A stretch of 24,207 nt of DNA from Lentihominibacter butyricus (GCF_025567305.1 NZ_JAOQJP010000021.1:1-24207); one strand, 5' to 3'; positions 1 through 9,539 are shown, counted from the first letter of the stretch. Notes: generated by a model from the sequence alone, not told the origin. Made by a program: numbers and translations.

Positions 1-48
1 AAAACAACAGAGCATACCTTTTTGAGATATACTCTGTCTTGTTGTTTT
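1..48 (-). terminator. AT-rich interrupted hairpin, possible terminator of operon A
   Basis: Bases 1-7 pair with 42-48 (AAAACAA/TTGTTTT) and 8-12 pair with 32-36 (CAGAG/CTCTG), with a short bulge between the two stems. On the minus strand the structure ends in TTGTTTT. It lies about 75 bases past the stop codon of the last gene of operon A, so it may end that transcript. The window edge hides what follows, and the stem is weak. Confidence 0.35.
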
Positions 49-62
49 AAGAAACGCCCGGT

Positions 63-90
63 CCAATGTCGCTTAACTTAATGACATTGG
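63..90. terminator. Perfect 8-bp hairpin downstream of operon A
   Basis: CCAATGTC at 63-70 pairs exactly with GACATTGG at 83-90 around a 12-base loop. It sits 33 bases after the stop codon of the saccharopine-dehydrogenase-like gene. No good U-tract follows on the minus strand, so it could be a transcript-end stabiliser or part of a terminator together with the structure at 1-48. Confidence 0.35.
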
Positions 91-122
91 CTCAATTGTT
101 TCTGTTTACAAAAGATGTATTA

Positions 123-1436
123 TTAGTCTTCTAATGGTTCAACAGGAGTGATTGTTGGGCCATCCCACCAAGGTTTGAATTCCTTAGCTGGAGCCTGTTC
201 TTTGAAGTATGGGTCATCCCAAACGATTCTTCTTTCAACTGTGATTTCCAACTCTTTTGCATATTCCAGATACTTGTCATTTGCTTCTTCTGTCAGTTCT
301 GCGGAAGAGATGAATCCTGTCTGATCCAGCTGGTCATTTACAAACAGTTTTGTAAATAAGAATCCGCCCTGTCCTGTCAGATACTGTTCGCCAGTAATTC
401 CGAATTTTTCGAAGGATTCAACCATTCCAGGTGCAAACAGGTGAGATTCAACACGAACATCTTTGCCGTCTTTCTTACCCATTGCTTCTACTACGAATGC
501 TCCTGTATCGGATACTAAACCTTCGTCCAGAATTTCCTGAATTTCGTGTGCAAATCTAGGTGGATGTGGCAGTGCGCTCAGAATAGCATTGTGAGTGTTA
601 ACCATCTGACCATCGACTTCTACTGGTTCTCTCTTGAGCAGTCCAGCTCTTGCTAAAGGTTCAGCGAATTCGATACCAACTCCGCCGTATTTGAAGAAAG
701 CGTTTTTGCAACCTTTGAACAGTTCGTCAGCTCTAATACCTACATAGAAAGGTTCATCGTGTGCGTGTTCTACGAATCTTACTGGATATCCAACATAGTC
801 GATAGTTCTTTCGATTGGCAGGGAGAATGGTCTAGTGTTAACCATCTGTCCGTCAATCCAAGCAACAGGCAGGTCATCCATATCAGCTAAAGCTGTTACA
901 GGAGACCACCAGTAAGGCTGGAATCTCTTAGCTTCAACGCCTTCGTAAACCATCATGTTGATAGTATCACATTCGTCGATGTCTTTCATTGTATCTCTAG
1001 CTACAACGCACATTGTTCCCGGTGCGGAGCCTGTTCCCATGATACCCAGGATTCCTGCTTCTTTGAATTTTTCATTGTATTCGCCCAGCAGTCTGTACAT
1101 ACATTTTTCCCATGTATCTTCAAATCCTTCCGGAGCAGCAAAGTCCTGATAGTTAACTTTTGCTTCCAGTGCTGCGTCGATTACGTTTTTACCGAATGCC
1201 AGTGGCAGTGCGTTTACTACCAGGTCGCATCCTTCGAGCAGTGGTGTGATCTGTGCTTTGTCAGATGCATTACAGAAGTAACCTTCTGCCTTATTCAGTC
1301 CTGCTGCCAGCTCTTTAGCTGCTGCTTCGTCATAGTCTGCACAAATGATTTTTTCTACGTTTGGTTCCAGATCCAGTCTCTTTGCTACTGTTGTTCCCTG
1401 TGCACCGGTTCCAAGCACCAAAATTTTTTTACTCAT
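123..1436 (-). CDS. Saccharopine dehydrogenase-like NAD(P)-dependent oxidoreductase
   Basis: The 437-residue protein opens with a Rossmann nucleotide-binding motif (GTGAQG, residues about 9-14) followed by an acidic residue that ends beta-2 (CADYD). A long catalytic and dimer region follows, as in the saccharopine dehydrogenase/LYS9 family. Such enzymes oxidise or form secondary-amine (opine-like) bonds between an amino acid and a keto acid, but the substrate here cannot be read from sequence. No signal peptide is seen, so it is cytoplasmic. The ATG start has a good ribosome site (GGAGG about 8 bases upstream) inside the tail of the preceding peptidase gene, with only three bases between the two genes. 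It is the last gene of operon A. By eye its codons are much more uniform than its neighbours' (GCA, GTA, CTG, GAA, AAC, GAC, AGA dominate), which suggests high expression. Confidence 0.85.
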   Translation of the reverse strand: MSKKILVLGTGAQGTTVAKRLDLEPNVEKIICADYDEAAAKELAAGLNKAEGYFCNASDKAQITPLLEGCDLVVNALPLAFGKNVIDAALEAKVNYQDFAAPEGFEDTWEKCMYRLLGEYNEKFKEAGILGIMGTGSAPGTMCVVARDTMKDIDECDTINMMVYEGVEAKRFQPYWWSPVTALADMDDLPVAWIDGQMVNTRPFSLPIERTIDYVGYPVRFVEHAHDEPFYVGIRADELFKGCKNAFFKYGGVGIEFAEPLARAGLLKREPVEVDGQMVNTHNAILSALPHPPRFAHEIQEILDEGLVSDTGAFVVEAMGKKDGKDVRVESHLFAPGMVESFEKFGITGEQYLTGQGGFLFTKLFVNDQLDQTGFISSAELTEEANDKYLEYAKELEITVERRIVWDDPYFKEQAPAKEFKPWWDGPTITPVEPLED

Positions 1437-1439
1437 AAA

Positions 1440-3503
1440 TTATTCCTCCGTTTCTTCAATGATCTTTTTTTCTATGGCTATTATACTTTCGAAATCTATT
1501 GTATCCAGCAATTTCGCTACGTCATAAAAAGCCTCCTTTTCCCTATCCATGGTTTTTTTCAATATATCGTGCTGAGAATCACGTATTGCCTTAACTTCAA
1601 GTATTTCACCGCTGAAGTTCGTCTCTCCACTATTCTTTTTATACTCGATTGCTGTAACAACGTCGTAAAGATCCGGGAACGGCAGAGTTTCTCCGTAACC
1701 CCAGCTTTCCGGTATCGATGAGTCAAATGCCTCTATCGCAACCTTTTCATAAACACGCTTATCAAAATCTTCAATCAGGAAATTATTATCCAGTTCACAA
1801 AGTTCTGTAAACGCGGCTGCCGGGCTGCCGGATTTAAGTTCTTCCGCTAATGCATCCAATACCCTGACATATTCATACGGCTGTACATACCCTATTATCA
1901 CATTGCTGAAAGGACCGAATTTATAGATCTCTTTGTGTATAATCCTGTTAATTTTCAAGAGTATCCGGCTTTGTTCCCACGCCTGATCATAAACACCACT
2001 CAAGCTTTCCTTATCGATACCAATGGCTTTTATACGTTCGGTCAATCTATTGACTTCTATAGCCCTATTGTAGCATTTTACCGCCTTTTCATTGATGGAT
2101 TCCAAAAGCACTTTCAACTCCGGATAAGCAGGATACAGGCTTTCAGCGATATTTTCATCCATGAAATTCATATAGTTTTCCACATCCCAGGTAAAATCAA
2201 ACGGCAATACCGGCATACTGTCAAACGACATATCGATGATTCCGTGTATCCTGTTATTGAAATCAAAAACCTCCGGGTCATAACGGTCTACGTTATCATA
2301 TTGGGTATGGTCGTAATTTTCCATAGCCTCAGGGTTTTCCTCTCCAAAGGATGCGCTTATCCTCATATATGTAGGTGCTCCGGCCTTATTAAAAATACCG
2401 TCGTCAGAGCCGACTATCCTTGTCGGAAAAACCGCATGACCATTATCCAGTTCCAGCTTACTCAATACGCTGTCAAAAGCCTTTTCATAGCTGCCTGTAA
2501 CCGCCACCTTGAATTTGTCCGTCTGGTCTATTGCCGGATTTTCGAAATTATTAAAAAGCGCCATATTTGATATCCACTCAGGATGCTGTTTTGCAATAGC
2601 CGCCGCACCGGTAGCAAAATCAAAGTACGTATCCTTTATACCACACTCCTCCGCACCATTTGTTATAAATACAAAAGTGCTTTCCGGCTTGTATCCTGAA
2701 TCTATCATAGCCTTTGCTATGGTCATCTGTGCTCCCAAAGATGTCGCGTTATCCTGAAAGCCGTCCCAGTAAGCGTCGTAATGTCCGCAGACCAATATAT
2801 ATCTGTTTGGATTCCTGCCGATAATTTTCCCATGTACGTAATGGGCTTCCGCGTTTTCGGTAAGTCTGATATCTGCTTTTATATTAACTGTTATATGCTT
2901 TCCTTCCTTCAACATCGTGCGAAGTTTATCTCCATCCCTTTTAGTCATCATAACCGCGGGAATATTGACAACGCCCATAACATCCTGCACCGAAATAATA
3001 TCATCTGTATACGTGCCCGGCCCTCTGTCCATTACCGTAGCGATAACAGCCTTAGCGCCCCGCTCCTCGGCCTGACTGAAAATAGAGTTATACCAATATG
3101 TATAATACGCATCCGTATCTATCAATACGATTTTGTCCTTTACATCTATTCCCTGATAATTGCCTCTGGTACCATCACCGACATACACTACTTCTCCGGT
3201 GATTCCCTCCGGCGCGGTGCCTTCCAAAAATGTAAAGGAACAAACCTCCATAGACTCACTTTTGTTCGGAGATAACACCGTGACGGTCGCCTCTCTGAAA
3301 TCCCATGAATCCGCACGCAGGCTTTCTTTTGTTACCTCCTGCAGGCCTATACTTTTCATTTCTTCCGCAATCCAGTCCGCAGCCTCATTTTCCGCCCGGG
3401 TTCCCGCAAGTCTGAATCCTTTTTCAGTGTTCCTGAAGCTTATCAGTTTTTTTGCAACAGAGAATCCATAATCCGAATCTACCTTCTGTAAATAATGTTC
3501 CAT
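1440..3503 (-). CDS. M28-family zinc metallopeptidase with PA domain
   Basis: The 687-residue protein has an N-terminal lid segment, a protease-associated (PA) domain around residues 95-210 and an M28 catalytic domain around 225-430. The expected ligand pattern of M28 is visible: His241-x-Asp243, Asp251, the Glu285-Glu286 pair, and a late His399 in an NYDH context. A helical C-terminal region of about 250 residues resembles the dimerisation part of glutamate-carboxypeptidase-like M28 proteins. There is no signal peptide or membrane segment, so it probably acts in the cytoplasm as an aminopeptidase or carboxypeptidase on small peptides or amino-acid conjugates. The ATG is preceded by CAGGAGG at good spacing. 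It lies 27 bases after the C45 hydrolase gene and 3 bases before the dehydrogenase gene, inside operon A. The active site looks complete; the substrate is unknown. Confidence 0.88.
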   Translation of the reverse strand: MEHYLQKVDSDYGFSVAKKLISFRNTEKGFRLAGTRAENEAADWIAEEMKSIGLQEVTKESLRADSWDFREATVTVLSPNKSESMEVCSFTFLEGTAPEGITGEVVYVGDGTRGNYQGIDVKDKIVLIDTDAYYTYWYNSIFSQAEERGAKAVIATVMDRGPGTYTDDIISVQDVMGVVNIPAVMMTKRDGDKLRTMLKEGKHITVNIKADIRLTENAEAHYVHGKIIGRNPNRYILVCGHYDAYWDGFQDNATSLGAQMTIAKAMIDSGYKPESTFVFITNGAEECGIKDTYFDFATGAAAIAKQHPEWISNMALFNNFENPAIDQTDKFKVAVTGSYEKAFDSVLSKLELDNGHAVFPTRIVGSDDGIFNKAGAPTYMRISASFGEENPEAMENYDHTQYDNVDRYDPEVFDFNNRIHGIIDMSFDSMPVLPFDFTWDVENYMNFMDENIAESLYPAYPELKVLLESINEKAVKCYNRAIEVNRLTERIKAIGIDKESLSGVYDQAWEQSRILLKINRIIHKEIYKFGPFSNVIIGYVQPYEYVRVLDALAEELKSGSPAAAFTELCELDNNFLIEDFDKRVYEKVAIEAFDSSIPESWGYGETLPFPDLYDVVTAIEYKKNSGETNFSGEILEVKAIRDSQHDILKKTMDREKEAFYDVAKLLDTIDFESIIAIEKKIIEETEE

Positions 3504-3530
3504 TCCAAACCTCCTGAAAAAGAAAAGTCC

Positions 3531-5150
3531 TTAATTTTCGTAATACTCGAGCTGTGTTACCATTCTCTTGGAGTAAAGCTGAGATTCCGCAAGATATGAC
3601 AATGCTTCGCTGATAAGGCTCAGATATTCTTCCTCAGAACCTCCTTCATATTTACTCATATATGCATATGATGATCTGTTGACAGCCTTTTCATATGCAG
3701 TGTATGCGTTGTCCAGCATGCTTTCAAATGCCACCTGGCTTGCAAAATCCTTCTGCAGCACTTCGCTTGCATTAAGTACTCTCCTGTATGTGTCTCTTGC
3801 TCTATAATAAAATACAAAGAAAGTTTCCATTTTCATGGCTTCACAGATATCATTAGGATCATCCATCAAAGGAAGCTTCACAAACTCACCCATAGAACCT
3901 GCAGGAACGCCTGTCCCGCTCCCATTTCCCTGCATGAAATAAGCCGTCATATCAGCAGGTGAGATAAATGCCTGATGAGTGTATTCTGTCAGATTGTATC
4001 CTCTTCTGGAACCGGCATCATTGTAACGCCACTCCTTTGTCTTCGCATCAAATCTGTCGTCGGAGCGAATGATTTTATGAATATAATCTATATCCACCTC
4101 GTTATTTTCCACACCAAGCGCCAGGAATTCCGATATCGTTGCAAATCTGTCTCTGGATTCATCGATATATTCCTCCCATACAGGCAGATTGTATTTATCC
4201 CCGTCTTTTCCGGCAAAGTGGTTTGTAACTACTACATAATTTCCTCTTTCACCGGCATCTCCCGGATATCTTATATTAAAATGGTCGCAGTTGGACTCGA
4301 CAACACAGACCTCACCGCTTTTATCCGTCATAAGATAATTCCCTACAGCGCCGAACTTCGGTACTTCTCTCAGCCACTCGATAGCTTCCTCTTTGGTTTT
4401 GCAGCACTGTACAAGATGATGATATATTATATTCGTGTCTATTCCCCAGTCACAGTCAGGTCTGTTAAACTGCATAGTCATTGCCCAGCCAAAGCCATAG
4501 CTGTTCAATCCCGTTTGACAGTGCGGCTTTCCTATTGTTCCGAAAGCCACATAATTAGGTCCTTCTTCAGGATAAGCAATAATTATGACTCTGTCGGGAG
4601 TCTCATCAGAAGGAGAACCGCTGACTCCTACCAATGGCTTTCCATCCTTTGTAGCATCTGCCGCCACAGCCAATCCGTTGCAGTACGTTTTTGGAGTATC
4701 ACATGCCGGTGCATCATTATCAAATCCCAGCTCCTCTGGATAAGGTCCCTCCGCTCTTGCCCATCTTACAGACGGGTATACTGCCAGCATAATAACGTCA
4801 AGATATGTGATTTCAACACCTTTGTTGACACAGCCCTCTACTATGCCCTCACACCACTCTCTGAAGGTGGGATCGTATTTATCTGCCATGAAAGCCTGCG
4901 TCTTGAGATCTTTAGTTGCGGTTTCCTCTCCGTTTGTTTGATAAAGAGCTGCTTTAAGCACCGTGATCAGAGCATGTATCTTAAAAGCCAGCTTTTCACC
5001 GTATTGACGACCCATTTCATGATTGTTTCCTCTCAAAACCAGAATTTGAGGTATCCCCTTTGTCGTCTGGACAGGTGGGGCGATAGTTTCATTTTCCCCT
5101 CCGTAAAGGTGTGATACTTTTTCTCTGAGTTCTTTCATATTCTCATACAC
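3531..5150 (-). CDS. C45-family Ntn hydrolase (acyltransferase/amidase-like), copy 1
   Basis: The 539-residue protein matches the C45 peptidase/isopenicillin-N acyltransferase group: an N-terminal region with the family's EMGRQYG motif (about residues 45-51), then Cys157 in a Y-C-N-G-L-A context as the probable nucleophile. In this family the precursor cleaves itself just before the Cys, which becomes the catalytic N-terminus. The enzymes hydrolyse or exchange amide bonds of N-acyl amino acids and related compounds. The start is GTG, chosen because GGAGG lies 8 bases upstream and because the paralogue at 20190-21848 begins at the same aligned position; an ATG at 5138 is less well placed. No signal peptide is seen. 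It is fourth in operon A, 27 bases from each neighbour. The substrate is not known. Confidence 0.85.
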   Translation of the reverse strand: MYENMKELREKVSHLYGGENETIAPPVQTTKGIPQILVLRGNNHEMGRQYGEKLAFKIHALITVLKAALYQTNGEETATKDLKTQAFMADKYDPTFREWCEGIVEGCVNKGVEITYLDVIMLAVYPSVRWARAEGPYPEELGFDNDAPACDTPKTYCNGLAVAADATKDGKPLVGVSGSPSDETPDRVIIIAYPEEGPNYVAFGTIGKPHCQTGLNSYGFGWAMTMQFNRPDCDWGIDTNIIYHHLVQCCKTKEEAIEWLREVPKFGAVGNYLMTDKSGEVCVVESNCDHFNIRYPGDAGERGNYVVVTNHFAGKDGDKYNLPVWEEYIDESRDRFATISEFLALGVENNEVDIDYIHKIIRSDDRFDAKTKEWRYNDAGSRRGYNLTEYTHQAFISPADMTAYFMQGNGSGTGVPAGSMGEFVKLPLMDDPNDICEAMKMETFFVFYYRARDTYRRVLNASEVLQKDFASQVAFESMLDNAYTAYEKAVNRSSYAYMSKYEGGSEEEYLSLISEALSYLAESQLYSKRMVTQLEYYEN

Positions 5151-5177
5151 TTTTCTATCCTCCTCAAAAGTTCTTAT

Positions 5178-6683
5178 CTATCTTTCATATGACATTATAG
5201 AATTTGCTGCTACTACACCTGACGCTACAGATAATCCCGCACATGTAGCGCATATGTCATAATATGTATCTCCGAAGGCGCTTCCCATTTCAGCTCCGCC
5301 AGCATATACTCCTGTTATCGGTTTTTTATTCACATCGAGCACTCGTAATTTGGCATCTGTTTTTACTCCGCCAAGTGTACACCAGTAACTCCCTGCATAT
5401 TCAAAGGCGTAATAGCCTTTGCCCTCTTTTATTTCTCTCATAAACATCGGAGATTTGAAGTGTTCAGTATCTTCCCCGTTTCTGCACATCTCATTATATC
5501 TGGCTACGGTTTTTTCAAGGTTCTTAAGCCCAAAATGCTCCGCTATCCCGGAAAGCGTATCGGCCTTAAATCCCCAGCCCTCCTGCTCTGCCTGAGCAAA
5601 CTGTTCCTTGGCTTTGTCAAGTACCGGTACGAACATATGACTTCCAAAATCCCAGTCCGGCTCTCCCAGATACTTGTATATGCCTTCTTCACAGCATCCG
5701 TCATAATATTCGCCATCCATGACTACATACACATTGCCTATATTTACAGTCGGATAAGCGCCTGTTGCCAGCGGAATCGTTGCCATAAGCTCTTCATTGA
5801 AGAACCTCTCTCCTTCCGAATCCACCATGAGCCCTCCGTATGTGGCAAAACCCAGATTATCATTATCCATACGAAAATCCTTATCAAACATATACTCTCT
5901 GTGCTTCAGACTTGCTCCACATACTTCATTACATGTAAGTCCGAATGAAGTGTCCAGAATTCCTCCCGCCGCAGCGGCCATCTTTATGCCGTCGCCTGTA
6001 TTATTGGGGGATCCCAGATTACAGAAGGGAGCTCCTTTGAAAAGTTCTTTCATCATTTCCTTATTATTTCCAAACCCGCCTGTAGCCAAAAATACCGCTG
6101 TTGTTTTTATTTCCACCTCGCCTCCGGATTTTGTAGCAGCCTTTATTCCGACCACTCTGCCGTCTTCAAGTATCAGCTCTTTTCCGCTGCAGCCGAACAT
6201 GATATTTACTCCGACTCTTTTCAGCGCCTTCTCTAAAACCTCTGCGCGATCCTTACCGTATTCGTTTATAAGATGCAGCGGGCTCCACATCATATCATTC
6301 AAATACTTTTCTTTGTTTTCCATATCTACCCAGTCTGCATAAGCCGAAAATGTAAAACCCATGTCGGTAAGAATCCTCTCGGCTTCAGCGCTGCTGTCAA
6401 GTAATACGTTTATTAGCTTTGGATTGATCTGACCCTTTGCCCATGATGTCATGCGGTTATACAGGTTTTTCTTGTTCGCTATCGTTATTCCTTTTGTTTT
6501 CTGAAAATCTGTCTCGCACCCCATAAATCCGCTTAGTCTCGCAAAATTTGACGACCTGAAACTGCTTCCCTTCTCCAATAGTATAACATTCTTTCCTTCC
6601 TTCGCCAGCTTATACGCAGCGACACTGCCTGCCGCCCCGCCGCCTACAACAACAGCGTATGCTTCATATACTTTCTTACTCAT
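5178..6683 (-). CDS. FAD-dependent reductase, fumarate reductase/succinate dehydrogenase flavoprotein-like
   Basis: This is a protein of about 501 residues with an N-terminal dinucleotide-binding motif (VVVGGGAAGSVAA), the usual internal ATGGFG motif, and a C-terminal FAD-closing segment (GVYAGGAEMGSAFGDTYYDI). This is the FAD_binding_2 fold shared by fumarate reductase, urocanate reductase, ketosteroid dehydrogenase and related enoate reductases of anaerobes. It lacks the FMN-binding domain, haem motifs and Tat signal of the exported respiratory versions, so it is probably a soluble cytoplasmic C=C reductase or dehydrogenase that takes electrons from another flavoprotein. I chose the ATG at 6683 (AGGAAAG about 10 bases upstream); an in-frame GTG at 6689 is also possible. 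It is third in operon A. The substrate cannot be assigned. Confidence 0.82.
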   Translation of the reverse strand: MSKKVYEAYAVVVGGGAAGSVAAYKLAKEGKNVILLEKGSSFRSSNFARLSGFMGCETDFQKTKGITIANKKNLYNRMTSWAKGQINPKLINVLLDSSAEAERILTDMGFTFSAYADWVDMENKEKYLNDMMWSPLHLINEYGKDRAEVLEKALKRVGVNIMFGCSGKELILEDGRVVGIKAATKSGGEVEIKTTAVFLATGGFGNNKEMMKELFKGAPFCNLGSPNNTGDGIKMAAAAGGILDTSFGLTCNEVCGASLKHREYMFDKDFRMDNDNLGFATYGGLMVDSEGERFFNEELMATIPLATGAYPTVNIGNVYVVMDGEYYDGCCEEGIYKYLGEPDWDFGSHMFVPVLDKAKEQFAQAEQEGWGFKADTLSGIAEHFGLKNLEKTVARYNEMCRNGEDTEHFKSPMFMREIKEGKGYYAFEYAGSYWCTLGGVKTDAKLRVLDVNKKPITGVYAGGAEMGSAFGDTYYDICATCAGLSVASGVVAANSIMSYER

Positions 6684-6725
6684 AACCACTTCTTTCCTAA
6701 TTTATCTTTATCATTGTATACCCGT

Positions 6726-7952
6726 TCATGATTTTCTCTGTGGTCTAACGCATATAGCTAAAATGAAAATTACTAAAACACAAAGCGCTGTCAACATTAT
6801 CCATGCCGCTGTATAACTGCCGGTTTTATCATATATCATACTGATAACCACCTGCAGCATTCCCGCAAGACCATTTCCTATACTGAACATTCCCATTAAC
6901 GTACCGAAATGAGATTTTCCGTACATGAGCGGCAACACCATCTGTATTGAAATCGTAGCGAAAGGAATTCCCAAACCATAAAGCACAATAAACAATACCA
7001 TCAATATCGGTGAATCAAACAACCCGTTCATCCAAAATGCAATGAAGCACACCAGAAACAGTACCGCTTCTATAAGATTCGTCTTATATACCCCTAGTTT
7101 ATCGTAAAGCATACCTACTGCTATTTTTCCTATAATCAGCACACCTGACGCATATGATATTATCATGGCTGCTTTCTCAGACGACATTCCATTATCCGTC
7201 ATAAACGGAACCCCATGATTCAATATTGCCATAGCTACAAAGGGTAAAATAGTATATGCAATAAATACCGCCCATGTCTGCGGCTTTTTAAATGCTTCTC
7301 CAAGAGTAAAGTCGTTTTCCAAGGCCACATTGTCTGTTTCTCGACATTTCACTTCCTCCGCAGCTGTACTCTGTTGATTTCTTTTCATGAAAATCAACAC
7401 CAGCGGAGTCAGAATAACAAGCACGCAGGCTCCGCCGAAAGCAAATGAATATCTCCACCCGAAATTTTCTATTATATATGTATAGAGCGGATTAAGTATC
7501 ATAGCCCCAAAGCCGCTTCCGACAAAAGCAATGCCTAACGCGGTTCCCTCGTTCTTATTTCTGAACCAGTCCTTAATAACTATCGAAATCGGTATATTGC
7601 AGGTCATGGAAATCGATATTCCCATCAATACAGACGCTGCATAAAAATACACTATAGACGGCGCTATGGCATATATGAACAAACATACACTGCAGCAAAG
7701 GACACCTATCATCATCAGTATTTTGATATTGTATTTTTCAAGCAGCTTCCCTGCAAACAACGAAGATAATATCATTGCAAATGCCTGCATTGTCGTTATG
7801 AGCGAAAAATCCGTCCTCGATATCCCGAATTCATCGGTTACCGGTTTAAGATATACTCCCATACAGCTTATACATGTTGCAAAAATAAACATTAATATAA
7901 GGAATGATACTGCTACAATCACCCATCCTCTGTAATTTCCTTCCTTTGACAA
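6726..7952 (-). CDS. MFS transporter (oxalate/formate antiporter-like or monocarboxylate type)
   Basis: The 408-residue integral membrane protein has about 12 hydrophobic segments in the two-times-six arrangement of the major facilitator superfamily. A charged central loop at about residues 190-215 lies between the halves, and the first loop carries the GKLLEKY variant of the MFS motif A. It most resembles organic-anion carriers of the oxalate/formate antiporter type. The start is TTG, supported by GGAGG 7 bases upstream; the ribosome site overlaps the end of the upstream M28 gene, and only 4 bases separate the two genes, which implies translational coupling. It is second in operon A. It probably imports the substrate that the following cytoplasmic hydrolases and reductases process; that role is inferred from position only. 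Confidence 0.85.
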   Translation of the reverse strand: MSKEGNYRGWVIVAVSFLILMFIFATCISCMGVYLKPVTDEFGISRTDFSLITTMQAFAMILSSLFAGKLLEKYNIKILMMIGVLCCSVCLFIYAIAPSIVYFYAASVLMGISISMTCNIPISIVIKDWFRNKNEGTALGIAFVGSGFGAMILNPLYTYIIENFGWRYSFAFGGACVLVILTPLVLIFMKRNQQSTAAEEVKCRETDNVALENDFTLGEAFKKPQTWAVFIAYTILPFVAMAILNHGVPFMTDNGMSSEKAAMIISYASGVLIIGKIAVGMLYDKLGVYKTNLIEAVLFLVCFIAFWMNGLFDSPILMVLFIVLYGLGIPFATISIQMVLPLMYGKSHFGTLMGMFSIGNGLAGMLQVVISMIYDKTGSYTAAWIMLTALCVLVIFILAICVRPQRKS

Positions 7953-7956
7953 AATA

Positions 7957-9390
7957 TTACCTCCATTCCTTATCTGTATCTTTACTATATATATCCCATA
8001 CCTTATAAATCAGTTCCAGATACATGTCCGCCACAGGCTCAAGAGACTCCTGATGCACCTTATCCACATCATCGCTGTCATGAAACAGATACATTGGTGT
8101 CGATATGATACTTACTACCGGAATACCCCTGGCATTAAAATCGTAAGCATCGGAGCATACATCGCCTGATTTGTACTCGCCCTCAGATTTGTGATGTACA
8201 GGTAATACCATTGTTTTTTCCAGTCCGTGTTTTCTGACTGCATCATACACGATTTCCGGAAGACCGTATACATCGGTAACATACACTATTCTTGATTCTG
8301 ATTCGTCGTGCAGAACGATTTCGTTGTCATCGCCCAATTCCATAGCTTTCCCTATATGCTCCACAGCAAAATCCAGAATCAGGTTTTCATTATTTTTAAT
8401 TCTCTTGTTTATGAATCCTACATGCCCTTCGTAGTCCGTATAGTGACTGTCTGTGGAAAGAAACATCAATGTGGTTTTAATTTCTTCCTTTGGACGGGCG
8501 GCAAAATATTTCGCAAGAGAAAAAACCACCGACATGCCGCTGGCATCCTGTACTGCACCTCTGCATATAGCATCATGATGCGAATGCACCACTATTATGT
8601 CATCGGACATACCTCTGATTATCCCTTTGACATTAAGAGCTTCTTTTAATTCATATACCGTTTTTACATGCAGGGATCCCTTTGATACGACATTGCTTTT
8701 CACAGCTGCCTTCAGTTTCTCTCCGTCTTTTTTTGACACCCACAGGGCCGGAAGTTCCATATATCCGCCCACATTTACTATGTCCGTATAATCCTCATGA
8801 AAATAATGGCAATCCATAAAATCGTGAAGTATGCCTATGAACCCCGAAGCGCCGGCATTTTTAGCTCGCAGGTAATTAAACGGCCAGTTATTTGGCGAAT
8901 AAATATTATACTGCTTCATTTTTCTGTTGAATTTATTATGAGGATCATAAACCTTCATATCTGCAAACTTTTCTATAAACCCACGCTGATCATTCGGCAG
9001 GAAATATACATCGCAAACAACTATTTTTCCCCTTACATCAATTTCTTCAAAATCCTCTTCCAAGCCTTTGCCCATATAAACTACATCCGCATCCTTTACC
9101 TCTGAATTAAACTCGCCTGTTTCAGCTCCGCGGTTCGTTCCGTTGGCAAGACAGCATTCTATATTTTCCCCGTTAATATTCAGCTCACATATCGATGTTT
9201 CACGGCATACCGACGGTACACTTTCTATCTCCACGTCATTGAGTCCGAGCTCATCAAAAACATCTTTTACATACTCTGCGGATTCACGTCCTTCTTTAGT
9301 CCCTGTCAGTCTGTGCGGCCATTTTGTAAAGCCTTTTATCCATGTCATCATATCTTCTCTGGAAGGTTTTTGCCTTTCGATACTGTTCAT
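7957..9390 (-). CDS. M28-like peptidase with atypical metal site
   Basis: The 477-residue protein has an N-terminal segment with a PA-like insertion (about residues 75-225) and a C-terminal M28 fold. His271-x-Asp273, Asp282 and a late FHDSDD His are recognisable zinc ligands. The Glu-Glu pair that normally supplies the catalytic base and a metal ligand is missing: after the matching beta-strand the sequence reads STDSHYTDYEGHVGF (about 312-324). His316 or Asp314 may replace it, as in other divergent M28 relatives, or the activity may differ from peptide cleavage. There is no signal peptide. The ATG start has GGAG about 11 bases upstream. It is the first gene of operon A, directly after promoter A, so it is probably central to the pathway. 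It could be a peptidase, an amidohydrolase or a non-catalytic homologue. Confidence 0.8.
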   Translation of the reverse strand: MNSIERQKPSREDMMTWIKGFTKWPHRLTGTKEGRESAEYVKDVFDELGLNDVEIESVPSVCRETSICELNINGENIECCLANGTNRGAETGEFNSEVKDADVVYMGKGLEEDFEEIDVRGKIVVCDVYFLPNDQRGFIEKFADMKVYDPHNKFNRKMKQYNIYSPNNWPFNYLRAKNAGASGFIGILHDFMDCHYFHEDYTDIVNVGGYMELPALWVSKKDGEKLKAAVKSNVVSKGSLHVKTVYELKEALNVKGIIRGMSDDIIVVHSHHDAICRGAVQDASGMSVVFSLAKYFAARPKEEIKTTLMFLSTDSHYTDYEGHVGFINKRIKNNENLILDFAVEHIGKAMELGDDNEIVLHDESESRIVYVTDVYGLPEIVYDAVRKHGLEKTMVLPVHHKSEGEYKSGDVCSDAYDFNARGIPVVSIISTPMYLFHDSDDVDKVHQESLEPVADMYLELIYKVWDIYSKDTDKEWR

Positions 9391-9453
9391 TTGTCGAATT
9401 CTCCGTTTCTTATTTCTTCATTTTGATTTTATACTTATATGAAACTTCATTCA

Positions 9454-9482
9454 TTTACAAATAGTATCCTTTTCTTTGACGA
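9454..9482 (-). promoter_or_regulatory. Promoter A (drives the six-gene operon A)
   Basis: On the minus strand TCGTCA (9477-9482) and TGTAAA (9454-9459) are separated by exactly 17 bases and followed by TGAATG. Both boxes are poor matches to the vegetative consensus, as expected for an activator-dependent promoter. The same arrangement with a very similar spacer occurs before operons B and C. It would give a 5' leader of about 55 bases before the M28 gene start at 9390. Confidence 0.65.
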
Positions 9483-9539
9483 AAATTACTTTTAATCAAA
9501 ACCCCAATTACGTATTCCTCCTTGCGGTTGTTTTTTAAG

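Noticed and set aside
3975..5114. Long plus-strand open frame (379 codons) opposite the C45 gene
   Set aside because: It is a shadow of the minus-strand gene: low-complexity composition, no ribosome site and no recognisable domain. The same applies to the other plus-strand frames outside the IS110 remnant.
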